Source: an uncultured Alloprevotella sp. (lineage in GTDB: Bacteria > Bacteroidota > Bacteroidia > Bacteroidales > Bacteroidaceae). From it: a stretch of 64,000 nt of DNA. The DNA lies in assembly GCA_944320745.1 (NCBI GenBank), contig CALUIN010000036.1, forward strand, positions 1 to 64,000, written 5' to 3'. The position numbers and the translations under genes are program-made. Below are positions 9,637-21,297 of the stretch, piece by piece (the first letter of the stretch is position 1; every line of letters begins with the position of its first letter). The notes beneath the pieces were generated by a model. It was not told the DNA's origin, searched no databases, and worked only from the letters and a program-made list of their open reading frames with translations.

Positions 9637-10143
9637 TCAGCGCTTGTATTCGTACATTTTTCCGCTTTTGCCCACGGCGCGGAACACGGTGTCGTTCAGT
9701 TCGCGGATTTCCACCCAGTCGCGATTGCCCCCTTCTTCCAGAATCAGATGCCCGTTATAGATGGAGTAATGCGTGGTGAATTTGTTCAGCTGAGAGAGGT
9801 TGATGAGCACGCCTATAGCTTCTTCGCCGTCGCGCGTAGTCAGGGCGTACTGCGCGCTGTCCTCCCTGTCTCCGTAGATTTTGCCGTAGGGATCCGCCTC
9901 GTCCGTGGCTGTCAGCGCTAAGTCGTACTCTTCGCCGTCCTTGGTAATCAGCGTGAAGGCACTCTGTCCAAATCCATCAGAATATCCGTAAATCGTGGAG
10001 TCCGGGTCGCTCCAATTCGGGACGGTATTTATAATTGCCGTATCGGTTCCCGCGGCGGCAGAGGGGGACGCATCCTTTTTCCCCTGGCTACCGCCACATC
10101 CCATAAGCATCAGTGCGATGCAGCCATACCAAAGCGTTTTCAT
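9637..10143 (-). CDS. Hypothetical lipoprotein
   Basis: The product is 168 residues and starts MKTLWYGCIALMLMGCGGS, a clear lipoprotein signal with lipobox L-M-G-C, followed by a Ser/Ala-rich tether. The rest is a compact beta-rich domain with short acidic turns (DGEEYDLALTATDEADPYG, then TTRDGEEAIGVLI) and a basic C-terminus. I do not recognise the family. The order upstream of the MBL-fold gene suggests a shared transcript, but nothing ties it to a function. Confidence 0.75.
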   Translation of the reverse strand: MKTLWYGCIALMLMGCGGSQGKKDASPSAAAGTDTAIINTVPNWSDPDSTIYGYSDGFGQSAFTLITKDGEEYDLALTATDEADPYGKIYGDREDSAQYALTTRDGEEAIGVLINLSQLNKFTTHYSIYNGHLILEEGGNRDWVEIRELNDTVFRAVGKSGKMYEYKR

Positions 10144-10277
10144 GATTTTCCAGTCTTTGTCGGTGCCGGTCGGGGCAGTTGGTTGCTATTGCCGGTGGCC
10201 GTTTCTCCGGCGCTAAATTACGCATTTATTTACAGATGACGGTAAAATCGGCGAACTATTAATAAAATAAGTTGTCC

Positions 10278-10311
10278 CGGACCGGCAATCTGTGGGACAA
10301 ATACCGGTCCG
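10278..10311 (-). terminator. Probable terminator after the second MBL-fold gene
   Basis: The stem CGGACCGG / CCGGTCCG has an 18-base loop and lies just after the stop at 10318 on the minus strand. A T-rich stretch follows a few bases later (ACTTATTTTATTAA). The U-tract is not immediate, so efficiency is uncertain. Confidence 0.55.
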
Positions 10312-10317
10312 ACGGGC

Positions 10318-11136
10318 CTAAATGACCATCTGGTCTCCGCAACTCAGGTAGGAAATGGCATCGCCCAACAGCGCTTTCAGCCTGGCATATTGTGGAAGGC
10401 CGGTGCAGTGCATGGTGACGTAGCGGCATGACTCGTGAGCGGTCAATCTTCCGGCTAAGGCCCGGATGTGTTCCGCTTCCTCAGCCTCGGTCAGACCGCT
10501 TTTGATCAGGTGCATGCCGGCGAATACGTGTGTTGGCGGCTGTCCTGCCGCTTGTGTTGCGGCCGCTATGATATTTTCTATCCCGCTGTGTGCGCATCCG
10601 GCAAAAAGCACGGTCTTTTCACCTTCTATGATGAGCAGGCTTTGCTCGTGGCGGAAGTCGTCGTGTACGTTGCGCGCAGGGCCGAAGAGCCAGCGGTTGC
10701 CGGGAGGAGCCGGGCTGTCTCTGCGTACGTCGTTGAAAAGCAGCATTCCCGTGCCGATGCGGGTTGTTCCTTCGCAGCATACCACACGGCCGCTTTTCTC
10801 CAGCTTGGGGGCGAGGCCGATGTAAGCCAGGGACTGTCCCCGCAGGGAATAGTGCGGTTCGAAGGCGTGGCGGTTAACGTAGACCGTGGCCGTGTTGTTG
10901 ACGCGCAGGAAGTGGGCCAGTCCTCCGCCGTGGTCATAATGGCCGTGCGACACGACGGCCAGCTCCACTTTGGACAAACCCACGCCCAGTCTCTCTGCGT
11001 TTTCTGCAAACAGCCGGCCCTGCCCCATGTCGAAAAGTATTTGCCGCCCGTCGTCCGTCCGGATGTGCAGGCTCAGGCCATGTTCGGCCGGCAGCCCCGT
11101 CCGGCTTGTGTTTTCTGAGAGTGAGGTGATGGTCAT
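10318..11136 (-). CDS. MBL-fold hydrolase of the dihydropterin / AIM-1-like group
   Basis: The start at 11136 overlaps the tag stop by four bases (ATGA) and gives 272 residues. Metal ligands are visible in VVSHGHYDHGGG, in CAHSG and in a C-terminal MHCTG. This pattern is characteristic of the group annotated as 7,8-dihydropterin-6-methyl-4-(beta-D-ribofuranosyl)aminobenzene 5'-phosphate synthase-like hydrolases. A methanopterin role is not expected in Bacteroidales, so the true substrate is open. Translational coupling with tag is likely. Frames extending further upstream overlap tag and can be ignored. Confidence 0.8.
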   Translation of the reverse strand: MTITSLSENTSRTGLPAEHGLSLHIRTDDGRQILFDMGQGRLFAENAERLGVGLSKVELAVVSHGHYDHGGGLAHFLRVNNTATVYVNRHAFEPHYSLRGQSLAYIGLAPKLEKSGRVVCCEGTTRIGTGMLLFNDVRRDSPAPPGNRWLFGPARNVHDDFRHEQSLLIIEGEKTVLFAGCAHSGIENIIAAATQAAGQPPTHVFAGMHLIKSGLTEAEEAEHIRALAGRLTAHESCRYVTMHCTGLPQYARLKALLGDAISYLSCGDQMVI

Positions 11137-11702
11137 TCCTTCGATGGTCTGGGCCGGCTCAGCCAGCATTGTGCTTCGTGCGAACAGACGACGCCGACCG
11201 CCTGAAGGTAGGCATAAATAATGGTGCTGCCTACGAATTTCATCCCTCTGCGGCGGAGATCCTTCGACAGAGCGTCCGACAGGGGCGAAGTGGCGCGTCC
11301 GGTTTCGTAGATCGTTTCCCCGTTGGTGAACCCCCAAAGGTAGCGGTCGAACGAGCCGTATTCCAGTCGGAGATTCAGGAAAGCACGCGCATTGGTCACG
11401 GCGGCCTCAATCTTCAGCCGGTTGCGGATAATGCCCTTGTTCTCCATGAGTTCCTGCCGCTTCTTCCCGTCGTAGGCGGCAATGGCTTCGAAGTCGTAGC
11501 CATCGAATGCCGTGCGGAAGGCTTCCCGTTTGTTCAGAACGCACTCCCACGACAGGCCGGCCTGGAAAGTTTCAAGCAGCAGCAACTCAAAGAGTTTCCG
11601 GTCATCGTGTACCGGCACGCCCCATTCCTCGTCGTGGTAGGCCACGTAAGCCGGATTGGACAGGTTGCACCAGCTGCATCGTATTTTGTTGTTCTCAGTC
11701 AT
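11133..11702 (-). CDS. tag: DNA-3-methyladenine glycosylase I
   Basis: The product is 189 residues starting MTENNKIRCSWCN. It has the family signature Y-H-D-E-E-W-G-V-P, then LLLLETFQAGLSWECVLNKR and a helix-hairpin region ending NRLKIEAAV. The N-terminal Cys pair and later His/Cys residues fit the structural zinc of Tag. The enzyme excises 3-methyladenine from alkylated DNA as the first step of base-excision repair. A longer start at 11738 adds twelve residues not seen in the family. It is followed with a four-base overlap by an MBL-fold gene. Confidence 0.93.
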   Translation of the reverse strand: MTENNKIRCSWCNLSNPAYVAYHDEEWGVPVHDDRKLFELLLLETFQAGLSWECVLNKREAFRTAFDGYDFEAIAAYDGKKRQELMENKGIIRNRLKIEAAVTNARAFLNLRLEYGSFDRYLWGFTNGETIYETGRATSPLSDALSKDLRRRGMKFVGSTIIYAYLQAVGVVCSHEAQCWLSRPRPSKE

Positions 11703-11740
11703 GTTTCTCACTGCAAGAGGGCCGCCCTGTACCGGCAATG

Positions 11741-11760
11741 CCCGGCACTTCCGTGCCGGG
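11741..11760. repeat. Perfect GC-rich hairpin between the FKBP and tag genes
   Basis: CCCGGCAC, TTCC loop, GTGCCGGG: a perfect eight-base-pair stem between the FKBP stop and the tag start. No T tract follows on either strand, so it may be an mRNA processing or stability element rather than a terminator. Confidence 0.55.
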
Positions 11761-11780
11761 GAAAACGGCCCAAGGATTTT

Positions 11781-12179
11781 TCAGGCTATGCCCAGCAGTT
11801 CAATGTCGAAAATCAGCGTGGAACCGCCGGGTATGCCGGGCTGAGGATAGTTGCCGTAGCCCAATTCGGCCGGTATGTAGACTTCCCAGCGGTCGCCTAT
11901 GCACATTTGTTGCAGAGCTACGATCCATCCTTCTATCAGGTCGCAGAGGCGGATGGCTAACGGTACGCCGCCCCGGCTACTGTCAAAAGGTTTTCCGTTG
12001 ATGGTGCGCCCCGTGTAGTGTACGGTGACGATGCTTCTCGGCGTAGGGTGCTTGCCGTCTGCGCTGCCGGAAGCCAGCACTTTGTAATAAACGCCTTTGT
12101 CCAGTGGCTGTACGCCGGTGTCCTGCGCTTTCCGTGCCAGCCAGTCGCGATTGGTCTGAATATAGTTTTTTTTCTTCAT
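11781..12179 (-). CDS. FKBP-type peptidyl-prolyl cis-trans isomerase
   Basis: The product is 132 residues, a single FKBP domain. Signatures are VTVHYTGRTINGKPFDSS, the turn ALQQMCIGDRWEVYIPAELG and YG...G-I-P-G-G-S-T-L-I-F-D-I-E-L-L at the C-terminus. These match the FK506-binding fold with its active-site aromatic and Asp residues. No signal peptide is visible, so it is probably cytoplasmic, unlike the larger FkpA-type periplasmic relatives. A candidate promoter lies 40 bases upstream and a hairpin separates it from tag. Confidence 0.92.
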   Translation of the reverse strand: MKKKNYIQTNRDWLARKAQDTGVQPLDKGVYYKVLASGSADGKHPTPRSIVTVHYTGRTINGKPFDSSRGGVPLAIRLCDLIEGWIVALQQMCIGDRWEVYIPAELGYGNYPQPGIPGGSTLIFDIELLGIA

Positions 12180-14591
<2,412 letters not shown>

Positions 14592-14695
14592 CGCACCGGT
14601 TCAATATGTCTGCGTCCCCCTCCTGTAGCCTGTATGAGCCACAGAAGGGGGACGCAATTGTGTGTGGTCTGCTTGAGCCGGCGCGTGCAGGCTTT

Positions 14696-16828
14696 TTAAT
14701 TGATGAAGTTCCACGACACGCCGAAGTTGATGGCGAGGCGGTTGAGCGGGTAGTGCGGTACGAGGAAGGGCGAGCCGCTGCCGCTGCTGTAGTTCACGTG
14801 GGAGCACATGACGTAGAAGCGTGTACGCTTGAGGTGCAGATTCGCGTAGACGTTGACGATGGGGTAGCCGCCGATCTCGACACGCTGGGCCGGGTCCTGG
14901 ACGCAGTACTGCCCGATAATCGGCGAATAAGTCGGCGCGTAGTATTTCGTAAAATAGCGGATGTCTGCACCGATCTCCGTGCGCAGGACTTTGGCAATGC
15001 GGAAGAGAATATAGAGATTGGAGTAACCGGTAAAGGCCGGGACGGGATAGACATCCTGGTCCGATGAGGCTTGATAAGTAAATTCGTTTTCCCAATTCAG
15101 AATGCCCCAGCGGAAGTCCTGGTTTAGCGTTGCAGCGAGTAGCTGCACGTTATGCCCTGACTGGGCTACGCCTACGGAGTAAAGCGCGACGGGCATTCCA
15201 TCGGAATTGGTGAATGGTGTCTGCCCTTCTGCGAAATAGGTGTAGTTCTGCACGCTCTCCATGTTCACGCTCAGACGGGTTTTCTTGTAGCTCAGTGTAC
15301 CGCCAATCCTTGCGCGGAAGATTTTGTTCAGAGAATTGTCCCACCATGCGTTGCGGGCGTGGAAGTGGCGATAGTAGAAGGAGGGTTGCTCGTTGCGGAC
15401 AAATCCGTTGATATGGATGCCGAGCGAGTCGGAGCGGAGCGGAATGTCGAAGTTCAGATTGCCTTCAACGTTGAACTCTCCCCAGTCCGTTCCAGTCGTG
15501 CGGATTTCGCCGAGCAGGTGGTAGTGGAAAATTTTGCCTTGTTCCTTCAGTAGCTGTGCGCCGACGGTGAAGTAGTTTTCCTTGTATTCGTTGACGCGCC
15601 GTTGCTCGTCGGGCAGTGTGAACTTGTTGAACTCGTGTTTCGCATAGAGCCGCAGGCCCGACTTTACCCATGTGTTGAAACCTTCGCGTAGCTCGAAGGC
15701 CAGCATGTTCTCTATGCGCAGATTCTTGGTGAAGTCGTTGGCGGAGTCTCCTGGGAGGTAGAAATCGTTGAAGTAGGTCGAGTTGTCCGCATTCATATCG
15801 AGATTGGAGACGAACCTGCGGTTGTTGTGGTCAATACGCAGCGTGTGGATAAAACTCGTAACCGGGACGAACTCCTTCGGATAGACGGTCGTGTCGGCAG
15901 TAACGGAGCCGCCTGCCGCCAGGGCCGCGGCATTGGCAGCTCTGGCCGCGGCCACAGAATCTGGTATAAGTTCGCGGCTGAATCCTACGCTGTAACGTTG
16001 TGTCAGAAAGAATGTGTTGACGTTCAATCTGTTCCACGTCTTGCTCAGGCGGGTCGGCATGTCGGACGTGCCGTATCTCGTCGGGAAGGCTTCGGGGCGT
16101 GTGACGTAGTCGTCGCTCTCGATTCCTCCGTTCTCGGCGACTTTGAGGTGGTTGGCATAGTACATGGCATGCATCTGGTAGCGCTCGCCGATGTAGGAGC
16201 CGAAGAGCGTGCCGTTGAAGTGGGCGGTGGACTGACTGGCATAGTGACCGCGCCCGTAGAGATAGTCGAGCTTGAAGCCAAGGCCGAGGCGCTTGTTCAC
16301 ATTAGTGGCGAAAATGCCGCGGATACGGTCCTCGCCGTTACGGCTGCTTCCGGCCTTGTGGTAAGTAATGTTCGTGAAGGGAGACTTCGTGTTAGTGAAA
16401 AGCAGCTGCTGGGGCTGGGTCAGGAAAAAGTCGTAAGGCCGTTCAAAGATAAACTGACTGCCGAACATGTCATGGTTCTGGTCCGTAAAGACACGTCCGA
16501 TGCGGGCCGAACCTAAATTGCCCAAATAGTTGTACGAACCCCTCATCCCCCCCGTCTGGTTCTCGTTTTGGAATCCGTGGGGGATGGTGTCGAAGGGTAC
16601 AGGGTTTACTGTCCCGAAGCGCGGATCGATGGTCCAAGCGTAGATGCCGAACGGCACGTCCTCAAGTTCCACAGTGTCCTCCTCGGCGAAGTGCGGGTTG
16701 CCGTCGTCGGGATTATAGAAGTTGCCGTTGTTGTCCGGCGTCAGGTATTGTTGGGCGTGTGCGGGTACGAGGCAGAATAGCAGGGCTATGGCGAGCTGCA
16801 ACGTTCCGCGTAGAAGGGATTTGTTCAT
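14696..16828 (-). CDS. Putative outer-membrane porin (Porin_10 family)
   Basis: The product is 710 residues with a Sec signal (MNKSLLRGTLQLAIALLFCL to A-H-A). Long alternating hydrophobic strands run throughout, ending in the aromatic strand FGVSWNFIN typical of barrel insertion signals. Characteristic stretches include NYLGNLGSARIGRVFTDQN and PFTNITYHKAGSSRNGEDR, which match the large Bacteroidales family called putative porin (PF14121). Transport specificity is unknown. It stands alone, tail to tail with ligA. A -7 element precedes it at 16837. Confidence 0.85.
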   Translation of the reverse strand: MNKSLLRGTLQLAIALLFCLVPAHAQQYLTPDNNGNFYNPDDGNPHFAEEDTVELEDVPFGIYAWTIDPRFGTVNPVPFDTIPHGFQNENQTGGMRGSYNYLGNLGSARIGRVFTDQNHDMFGSQFIFERPYDFFLTQPQQLLFTNTKSPFTNITYHKAGSSRNGEDRIRGIFATNVNKRLGLGFKLDYLYGRGHYASQSTAHFNGTLFGSYIGERYQMHAMYYANHLKVAENGGIESDDYVTRPEAFPTRYGTSDMPTRLSKTWNRLNVNTFFLTQRYSVGFSRELIPDSVAAARAANAAALAAGGSVTADTTVYPKEFVPVTSFIHTLRIDHNNRRFVSNLDMNADNSTYFNDFYLPGDSANDFTKNLRIENMLAFELREGFNTWVKSGLRLYAKHEFNKFTLPDEQRRVNEYKENYFTVGAQLLKEQGKIFHYHLLGEIRTTGTDWGEFNVEGNLNFDIPLRSDSLGIHINGFVRNEQPSFYYRHFHARNAWWDNSLNKIFRARIGGTLSYKKTRLSVNMESVQNYTYFAEGQTPFTNSDGMPVALYSVGVAQSGHNVQLLAATLNQDFRWGILNWENEFTYQASSDQDVYPVPAFTGYSNLYILFRIAKVLRTEIGADIRYFTKYYAPTYSPIIGQYCVQDPAQRVEIGGYPIVNVYANLHLKRTRFYVMCSHVNYSSGSGSPFLVPHYPLNRLAINFGVSWNFIN

Positions 16829-16836
16829 ATGCGGGG

Positions 16837-16844
16837 CAAAGGTA
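16837..16844 (-). promoter_or_regulatory. -7 element upstream of the Porin_10 gene
   Basis: The minus strand reads TACCTTTG nine bases before the ATG, so the leader would be very short. No TTG is seen at the -33 position. Confidence 0.5.
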
Positions 16845-16895
16845 CAAAAATAGGTTGGAATTTGGCAGGGCCAGGCGAATACTTGCGGGGGCTTA

Positions 16896-17921
16896 CTATT
16901 CGTTCATCATGCCGCAGCGCGGGCATCTGCCCACGTGTTCCAGCGGTGCGCCGCAGTTGCCGCATAAGTAGCGGGGACAGCGCCCCGCGCGGTAGCGGCG
17001 GATAGCGAACACCCAGTAAACGGCCAGCAGCGGGTATGCCAGGAGCGGCGGCACGGCGGTCGTGAAGAAAATGTAGAGCACCATGCAGACGCTGGCAAGT
17101 CCGAGCAGGTAGGAAAACGCGTCGGTGAAGTCCGGCCGGCGGAGCAAGTCGTCGAATACCGCCACGCTAACCAGAATCAGTGCCCAGACAGCCGAGATGA
17201 ACAAGGCGATAATCGGCGCGAGGTCCGGAGTCAGCGGATTGAGCACGGGATGGAAGTAGTATTCCACCCAGGTGTCCGGCACGTAAACCTGCATGCTTTG
17301 GTAGAGTACGGCTGTCCCGGACACCAGCATGCATAACAGTGTGGGATAGAAGCTGCCTATGTCGTTGAAGTGGACCATGTGGATGTGCTTGCGGCGCACG
17401 GTTTGCAGGAAGTAGCCGACTATGGCCAGCCCGATGCATGTGAGGATGAATTTCAGCCGCGCGTTGCTAAATCCATGAATGAACTTTGAGATTGGGGTGT
17501 CGGGTACGGTATGTGCGAGCAGTTCCTGTTCGCGGACCCAGCCGGTCATGATTTTTCCTGCCTGTGGATTAAAGTCGCGGCTGTTCAGTGCGGCGATTCT
17601 GACCCAGAAGGTACCGGCTGTGTCTGTCGTGTCTGTTTGTATATCCTCCACGATAAGCAGGTTGTGGGGGCGGACAGTCTTCAGCGAATCGGAAACGTAT
17701 GCCAGCTGCGGCTCAAACGGTGCGCGCGAACAGATATGCAGGGAGTCTGTGGCCACGAAGTTGAAGCCTTTCCAGTAATGGTGGTGCGTGCGAAACTCCG
17801 CCGAGTCCACTTTCTGCTGCCCGTAGGAGGACCAGGCGTCCCCCTTTTGCGGGTAGTGGCAGGCGGCGAGCAGGAGCGCGCTGCTGAGGAACAAGAGAAA
17901 CTTAACGACGTTGAGGCGCAT
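16896..17921 (-). CDS. Inner-membrane protein with C-terminal zinc ribbon
   Basis: The product is 341 residues. The N-terminus looks like a lipoprotein or signal-anchor (MRLNVVKFLLFLSSALLLAAC). A soluble beta-rich domain of about 120 residues follows, with an SH3-like patch (GWVREQELL), then five hydrophobic helices. The C-terminus is a rubredoxin-like zinc ribbon (C-G-N-C-G-A-P-L ... C-P-R-C-G). I know it only as a conserved Bacteroidales zinc-ribbon membrane protein of unknown function. It overlaps the end of the U32 gene by 20 bases, so the two are probably translationally coupled. Confidence 0.75.
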   Translation of the reverse strand: MRLNVVKFLLFLSSALLLAACHYPQKGDAWSSYGQQKVDSAEFRTHHHYWKGFNFVATDSLHICSRAPFEPQLAYVSDSLKTVRPHNLLIVEDIQTDTTDTAGTFWVRIAALNSRDFNPQAGKIMTGWVREQELLAHTVPDTPISKFIHGFSNARLKFILTCIGLAIVGYFLQTVRRKHIHMVHFNDIGSFYPTLLCMLVSGTAVLYQSMQVYVPDTWVEYYFHPVLNPLTPDLAPIIALFISAVWALILVSVAVFDDLLRRPDFTDAFSYLLGLASVCMVLYIFFTTAVPPLLAYPLLAVYWVFAIRRYRAGRCPRYLCGNCGAPLEHVGRCPRCGMMNE

Positions 17922-19734
17922 AGACCAGCATTTGACAGTTCTTGCAGTCGAATCTTAGCGGAAAGACTCTGCCGTCGGGCAGGCGCAGAGACAGGGGCAT
18001 CCGCAGCGTCTTCGGCGTGGCGCTTTGCGGGCAGGCCCCCAGCGCATAGCGCAGGCAGTGCCGGCAATACATGATGACGGCACCGCCAGGCGGATCCAGT
18101 TCGTACGCCCGGTCGACGTGTGCGACTCCCATGCTGCGGTATTGGGCTGCCGCTTTCGAGTTGGCCACGTTTGCCCGATAGTCTGTTTCTGTTGCGGCGG
18201 GACCGTCGTAGGGTCTTGCGACTGGGCGGAGTTCCCGCCCAACGTTTTTCCGGAGTTCAAGCAATAAGGCCTCGCACGCTCTTCGCCGAAGGTCTGACAA
18301 CACCGAGGCAGGGAGGAAACGTTGCGCTGGAAGGTCTATACAGATTTCCGCAGCGCCGAAGGGCGTGCCGCCTAATTTTGACAGCTGAGTCCGAATGTAT
18401 TCCGCCTGGGGCGTGCGGGCGGGCTCCTTGGCTGCTTCTACCGTAGCGCAGGCTGTGTGCCCGCTTTCGGAGGTGATGCGGAGTGCGTAGCCGACTTGCG
18501 TTTCGCTGAGTTTCAGACGGACTTGCAATTTGCGGTCGGCGGAGGACTTGGCCAGCTGTTTCTCAAAATTAAAGTCATAATTTCGGAACAATGCAGTCCC
18601 GGCCGGCAATTGTACATAGGGATGGGGGAAAATCACGTTGCCCTCGGCCCTGTTAATCCGAAAGCCCTGTAGCTCCCCTTTGGCATCGTAGTAGCAGATG
18701 CCGTCGCCGGCAGCCAACGTAACGCCTTTGTCAGGTGCTACCGTCAGACTGCCGTGCCCGCTTTGCCGTATGCGGCCCACTTTCTCTCCCGTGGCTTTGG
18801 GCGTGTCGAAACAATATTCGTCGCCTCTGCGCCCGTGAAGATAATAATCGGTAAAGCCGCGGTTGAAACTTTTCGAGACTTGCGGGACAAAGTGGAGTGC
18901 GGTCTGTCCGTAGGAGCTACGTATGTATTCGTCGGGGCGGCGGGCCAGAATGCGGTCCAGCTGCTGCCGGTAATACGCAGTGATGTTCTTCACGTAGGAG
19001 ACGTCTTTCAGGCGCCCCTCTATCTTGAACGACGACACGCCCGCGTCCATCATGGACTCGAGGTCGTTGCTGCGGTTCATGTCGCGCAGTGAGAGGAGAT
19101 GCTTGTCGTGGATTACGGTGTTGCCGTCACCGTCTATCAGGTCGAAACTGAGGCGGCAGAACTGTGCACAGTTTCCGCGGTTGGCCGAACGGCCGAAGCA
19201 GCACTGTGACGCATAGCACTGACCGCTGAAACTGACGCAGAGCGCCCCGTGGACAAAGGCTTCCAGAGGCACGGCGGTGGCTTGGCGGATAGCGGCTATC
19301 TGGTTCAGCGACAGCTCCCGTGCCAGCACAATCTGCGAGAACCCCTGTGCTTCCAGCCATCGCGCCTTCTCGGGCGTGCGGTTGTCCATCTGAGTGGAGG
19401 CATGCAGGGCGATAGGAGGGATGTCCAGCTGTAGAATGCCCAAGTCCTGTACGATCAGCGCGTCAACGCCCAGAGTGTACAAGGTCCTAATCAGCCGTTC
19501 AGCTTCGGTCAGTTCGTCTTCATAAAGTATCGTGTTGAGCGTCACGTAAACCCGTGCGTCGAAAGTATGTGCCTCGTCGCATAGCCGGGCAATGTCCTTC
19601 ACAGAATTGGTGGCGGCAGCGCGGGCTCCGAAGGCAGGTCCGCCGATGTAGACGGCGTCGGCACCGTGGCGGATGGCCTCAATGCCGCAGTCCGCGTCGC
19701 GGGCCGGTGCTAACAGTTCGATTTTTCTGGCCAT
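17902..19734 (-). CDS. U32 peptidase-family protein (RlhA/TrhP-like)
   Basis: The product is 610 residues. The N-terminal U32 domain starts ELLAPARDADCGIEAIRHGA, has ADAVYIGG, and carries the Cys-rich motif SQCCFGRSANRGNCAQFCR, whose cysteines resemble the Fe-S ligands of RNA-hydroxylating U32 enzymes. A C-terminal DUF3656-like region follows. Characterised relatives with this layout (E. coli RlhA, TrhP) hydroxylate 23S rRNA or tRNA rather than degrade protein. That role is known from family, not shown here. The gene lies 22 bases after the CCA-adding-type gene, which supports an RNA connection. Confidence 0.85.
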   Translation of the reverse strand: MARKIELLAPARDADCGIEAIRHGADAVYIGGPAFGARAAATNSVKDIARLCDEAHTFDARVYVTLNTILYEDELTEAERLIRTLYTLGVDALIVQDLGILQLDIPPIALHASTQMDNRTPEKARWLEAQGFSQIVLARELSLNQIAAIRQATAVPLEAFVHGALCVSFSGQCYASQCCFGRSANRGNCAQFCRLSFDLIDGDGNTVIHDKHLLSLRDMNRSNDLESMMDAGVSSFKIEGRLKDVSYVKNITAYYRQQLDRILARRPDEYIRSSYGQTALHFVPQVSKSFNRGFTDYYLHGRRGDEYCFDTPKATGEKVGRIRQSGHGSLTVAPDKGVTLAAGDGICYYDAKGELQGFRINRAEGNVIFPHPYVQLPAGTALFRNYDFNFEKQLAKSSADRKLQVRLKLSETQVGYALRITSESGHTACATVEAAKEPARTPQAEYIRTQLSKLGGTPFGAAEICIDLPAQRFLPASVLSDLRRRACEALLLELRKNVGRELRPVARPYDGPAATETDYRANVANSKAAAQYRSMGVAHVDRAYELDPPGGAVIMYCRHCLRYALGACPQSATPKTLRMPLSLRLPDGRVFPLRFDCKNCQMLVYAPQRR

Positions 19735-19756
19735 GGCGGATAATGCTTGGGGAGAG

Positions 19757-21211
19757 TCAGGCGTTCGGAAGCGTTGTCGGCACTTGCGGTTTCAGCCCCA
19801 TCTGTGAGGCCTTGTCCATGATGAAGCGAAGCGCGGCCTCGTGTTCATTGGGCACGAGGCCATCAAGTACGGCGTCTTTCAGCGCGCTTTTCAGTTCGCC
19901 CACCTGGCGGCAGGGTTGCAGGTTGAAAAGCCGCATGATTTCCTCCCCGTTAACGGGAGGCTGGAAGTTGCGTATGCGGTCTTTTTCTTCGATGTCCACC
20001 AGTTTCTGCCGCACGGTCTTGAAGTTTTGCAGGAAATTCTTTTTGCGCACTTCGTTCTTGCTCGTGATGTCGGCCTCGCAGAGCTGCATCAGGTCCTCTA
20101 TGTCGTCGCCGGCTTCGAAGAGCAGACGGCGCACGGCACTGTCGGTCACGATGTCGTCCGCTATGGCAATGGGGCGCATGTGCAGTCCCACGAGCTTCTT
20201 CACGTACTTCATGCGCTCGTCCATCGGCAGCTTGAGCCGGCGGAACAGGGCCGGCACCATCTTTTCCCCTGCAAAGTCGTGATTGTGGAAGGTCCAGCCG
20301 GCTACGGGGTCCCAGCGTTTGCAGCGGGCTTTGCCGATGTCGTGTAGCAGTGCGGCCCAGCGCAGCCACAGACTACCGCCGCTTCGTGCCACGTTGTCCA
20401 GCACTTCCAGCGTGTGGAAGAAATTGTTTTTATGGCTTTTCTTGTTGCGTGTCTCTACTACGTCGAGCGCCGTCAGCTCGGGCAGAATGATTTGTAGCAG
20501 ACCGCAACGGTAAAGTTCGACAAAACCTTTCGACGGCATCGGGGTTAGCATGATCTTGTTCAGTTCTTCGATGATGCGTTCGCCGCTTACTATCTTGATG
20601 CGCTCGGCGTTGCGTCTCAGCGCGTCGAAAGTTTCCACCTCTATGTAGAAATTCAGCTGTGTGGCGAAGCGGACGCAGCGCATCATCCGCAGCGGGTCGT
20701 CGCTGAAGGTTATGTCCGGGTCGAGCGGCGTGCGGATGATGCCGTCCTCAAGGTCCTCCAGCCCGCCGAAGGGGTCCACCAGTTCGCCCAGCCGTTGCTG
20801 GTTGAGGCAGATGGCCAAGGCATTGATGGTGAAGTCGCGGCGGTTCTGGTCGTCCTGTAGCGTGCCTTCCTCCACGGTCGGTTTGCGCGAGTCGTGGCTG
20901 TAGCTTTCCTTGCGTGCTCCTACGAATTCCACTTCCTGGCCTTTCCATTTCACTTGTGCCGTGCCGAAATTCCGGAATATGGATACGTGGCACGCTTTGC
21001 CCGACAGGCTGGCAAACTGCTGTGCCATGCGGATGCCGCTTCCTACGACGACGACGTCGATGTCGTTCGTAGGGCGTTCCAAGTACAGGTCGCGCACGTA
21101 GCCGCCGACCAGGTAACATTCTGTCCCCAGCTCGTCGGCTGCCTTAGTGAGGCGGTGGAAAACAGGTTTGTCAAGAAGTTCGCGTATCTGATCTGGGGTA
21201 AGAAGATTCAT
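19757..21211 (-). CDS. CCA tRNA nucleotidyltransferase / poly(A) polymerase family, with HD domain
   Basis: The start at 21211 (MNLLTPDQIRELL) gives 484 residues. The class II nucleotidyltransferase core is clear: YLVGGYVRDLYLERPTNDID with the G-G-x-V-R-D and D-I-D catalytic residues, then the RRDFTINALA and DPLRMMRCVRFA motifs. A C-terminal HD domain (ALLHDIGKARC) is typical of the Bacteroidota version. It adds or repairs the 3' CCA end of tRNAs. The longer start at 21274 runs into the promoter and is rejected. It heads an operon with the U32 gene. Confidence 0.92.
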   Translation of the reverse strand: MNLLTPDQIRELLDKPVFHRLTKAADELGTECYLVGGYVRDLYLERPTNDIDVVVVGSGIRMAQQFASLSGKACHVSIFRNFGTAQVKWKGQEVEFVGARKESYSHDSRKPTVEEGTLQDDQNRRDFTINALAICLNQQRLGELVDPFGGLEDLEDGIIRTPLDPDITFSDDPLRMMRCVRFATQLNFYIEVETFDALRRNAERIKIVSGERIIEELNKIMLTPMPSKGFVELYRCGLLQIILPELTALDVVETRNKKSHKNNFFHTLEVLDNVARSGGSLWLRWAALLHDIGKARCKRWDPVAGWTFHNHDFAGEKMVPALFRRLKLPMDERMKYVKKLVGLHMRPIAIADDIVTDSAVRRLLFEAGDDIEDLMQLCEADITSKNEVRKKNFLQNFKTVRQKLVDIEEKDRIRNFQPPVNGEEIMRLFNLQPCRQVGELKSALKDAVLDGLVPNEHEAALRFIMDKASQMGLKPQVPTTLPNA

Positions 21212-21230
21212 AAATGTCCGATTAGGCGTA

Positions 21231-21238
21231 CAAAGGTA
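21231..21238 (-). promoter_or_regulatory. -7 element upstream of the CCA-adding-type gene
   Basis: The minus strand reads TACCTTTG, 20 bases before the ATG at 21211. There is no obvious TTG at -33. Confidence 0.5.
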
Positions 21239-21297
21239 CAAAAAACTCGCCGCAGCGGAAGCCCCCCGGCTCATTATTCCGGCACGCGGCCTATTTC

